A DNA stretch of 45,809 nucleotides from CAIURC01 sp043777315 (GTDB lineage: Bacteria > Verrucomicrobiota > Verrucomicrobiia > Chthoniobacterales > Chthoniobacteraceae). Positions 45,143 through 45,809 of the stretch are shown one piece after another. The stretch covers positions 1-45,809 of the forward strand of contig JAYVPW010000177.1 in assembly GCA_043777315.1 (NCBI GenBank), written 5' to 3'. The number at the start of each line of letters is the position of its first letter. The stretch's first letter is position 1. Below the pieces are notes generated by a model, which was not told the DNA's origin, ran no database searches, and worked only from the letters and a program-made list of their open reading frames with translations. The position numbers and the translations under genes were made by a program.

Positions 45143-45809
45143 ATGGACTGGCGCGCGCTCTGGCTGACGGCGGAACTGGCGTTCGTGACCTCGTGCGTGC
45201 TGCTGGCGCTCGGGCTGCCGCTGGCGTGGTGGCTGGCGATGACGCGCTGGCGCGGCCGCGTTTTCATCGAGGCGATCGTGGCGCTGCCGCTGGTGCTGCC
45301 GCCGACGGTGATCGGCTTTTACGTGCTGCTGGGGCTGGGGCCGAAAAGCCCGGTGGGGCGCTGGGTCGGGGCGCTGGTGGGGCACGCGCTGCCGTTCAGC
45401 TTCGCGGGGCTGGTGGTGGCGTCGGTGCTTTACAGCCTGCCGTTTGCGGTGCAGCCGTTCACGGCCGGGTTTCGCGGGGTGAGCCGGGAGATGCTGGAGG
45501 CCGCGTGGAGCGTGGGCGCGACGCGGCGGCGCACCTTTTTCCGCATCGCGATCCCGCTCGCCTGGCCGGCGCTGCTCTCCGGCATGGTGCTGAGTTTCGC
45601 CCATACGCTGGGGGAATTTGGCGTGGTGCTGATGGTCGGCGGGAATATCCCCGGGGTGACGCGCACGGTCTCGGTCTCGATTTACGATGCGGTGCAGAGC
45701 CTCGACTACGCGAGCGCGGGGCGGACTTCGGCGGCCCTGCTGCTGATCTCTTTTGTCGTGCTGAGCGTGACCTATGCGTTGCAACGCGACTTCCGCCTTT
45801 CGCCGACCC
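45143..45809 (+). CDS. modB: Molybdate ABC transporter permease ModB (cut by window end)
   Basis: Reads from the ATG at 45143, directly after the modA stop, to the last base with no stop (222 codons). Start MDWRALWLTAELAFVTSCVL, then ALPLVLPPTVIGFYVLLGLG. The EAA loop is LEAAWSVGATRRRTFFRIAI, followed by PLAWPALLSGMVLSFAHTLG and VVLMVGGNIPGVTRTVSVSI. About five membrane segments. It pairs with a ModC ATPase expected beyond the window. Confidence 0.95.
   Translation, partial: MDWRALWLTAELAFVTSCVLLALGLPLAWWLAMTRWRGRVFIEAIVALPLVLPPTVIGFYVLLGLGPKSPVGRWVGALVGHALPFSFAGLVVASVLYSLPFAVQPFTAGFRGVSREMLEAAWSVGATRRRTFFRIAIPLAWPALLSGMVLSFAHTLGEFGVVLMVGGNIPGVTRTVSVSIYDAVQSLDYASAGRTSAALLLISFVVLSVTYALQRDFRLSPT

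Overview
This is a high-GC chromosomal segment from a Gram-negative bacterium, most likely a Verrucomicrobiota member (Chthoniobacter/Spartobacteria-like). The evidence is lipid A genes (lpxI, lpxB), a PTPDL-like exported protein, a lamin-tail-domain exported protein, PEP-CTERM and PSD1/DUF1549-DUF1501 remnants, a pseudopilin with an H-x9-DG-like tail, and a WXG100/FtsK locus in a diderm. Planctomycetota is the main alternative. The assignment is inferred from gene content, not from a marker phylogeny.

Layout. 1-2530: two transposase genes (IS630-like with a frameshift, IS4-like intact), the second cutting off a lamin-tail-domain gene. 2699-5379: a short sigma-70 factor, a cysteine-cluster protein and a siroheme-decarboxylase-like protein. 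5564-6235: a RAYT transposase between 59-bp inverted repeats. 6386-10852: a 1364-residue decaheme cytochrome fused to an LVIVD-type propeller, then a small ferredoxin. 10856-15158: a PTPDL-like protein and hisB-hisH-hisA. 15219-16631: larC in two same-frame pieces separated by a single TAA. 16628-22876: a LacI regulator divergent from a lipid A cluster (lpxI, Gfo/Idh/MocA oxidoreductase, lpxB, ArnT-like GT39) interrupted by a GxxExxY gene with inverted-repeat flanks. 22885-28445 (minus strand): an S4 protein and a minimal type VII-like locus (FtsK/EccC-like ATPase, two small helical proteins, a WXG100 protein). 28846-39685: ordinary genes (RRM protein, purSQ, exported proteins, ACT, HAD, MGDG-synthase-like glycosyltransferase, pseudopilin, aat, guaA, PQQ-type propeller). 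39700-43510: a strip of gene remnants (heparinase, beta-helix, DUF1501, PSD1, DUF928, kdpA, kdpB, kdpC, kdpD) around an intact tRNA-Leu(UAG) and an intact vapBC-type pair. 43515-44330: a PEP-CTERM protein remnant. 44309-end: modA and the start of modB.

The most striking feature is the density of short non-coding mobile-looking repeats. Many share one architecture: two inverted arms, each built of tandem 7-12 nt units, around a short spacer. They lie between genes (hisB-hisH, inside the WXG100 locus) and also in frame inside genes (guaA and the FtsK-like ATPase). One such arm pair encloses the GxxExxY nuclease-fold gene inside the lipid A cluster, which suggests that GxxExxY genes may be the autonomous form of this repeat class. 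A second family, with GGAAG...CTTCC ends, occurs four times: at the end of hisA, twice inside the FtsK-like gene, and in the PEP-CTERM remnant. A third, starting with GTCATCCTGAGC, brackets the RRM gene.
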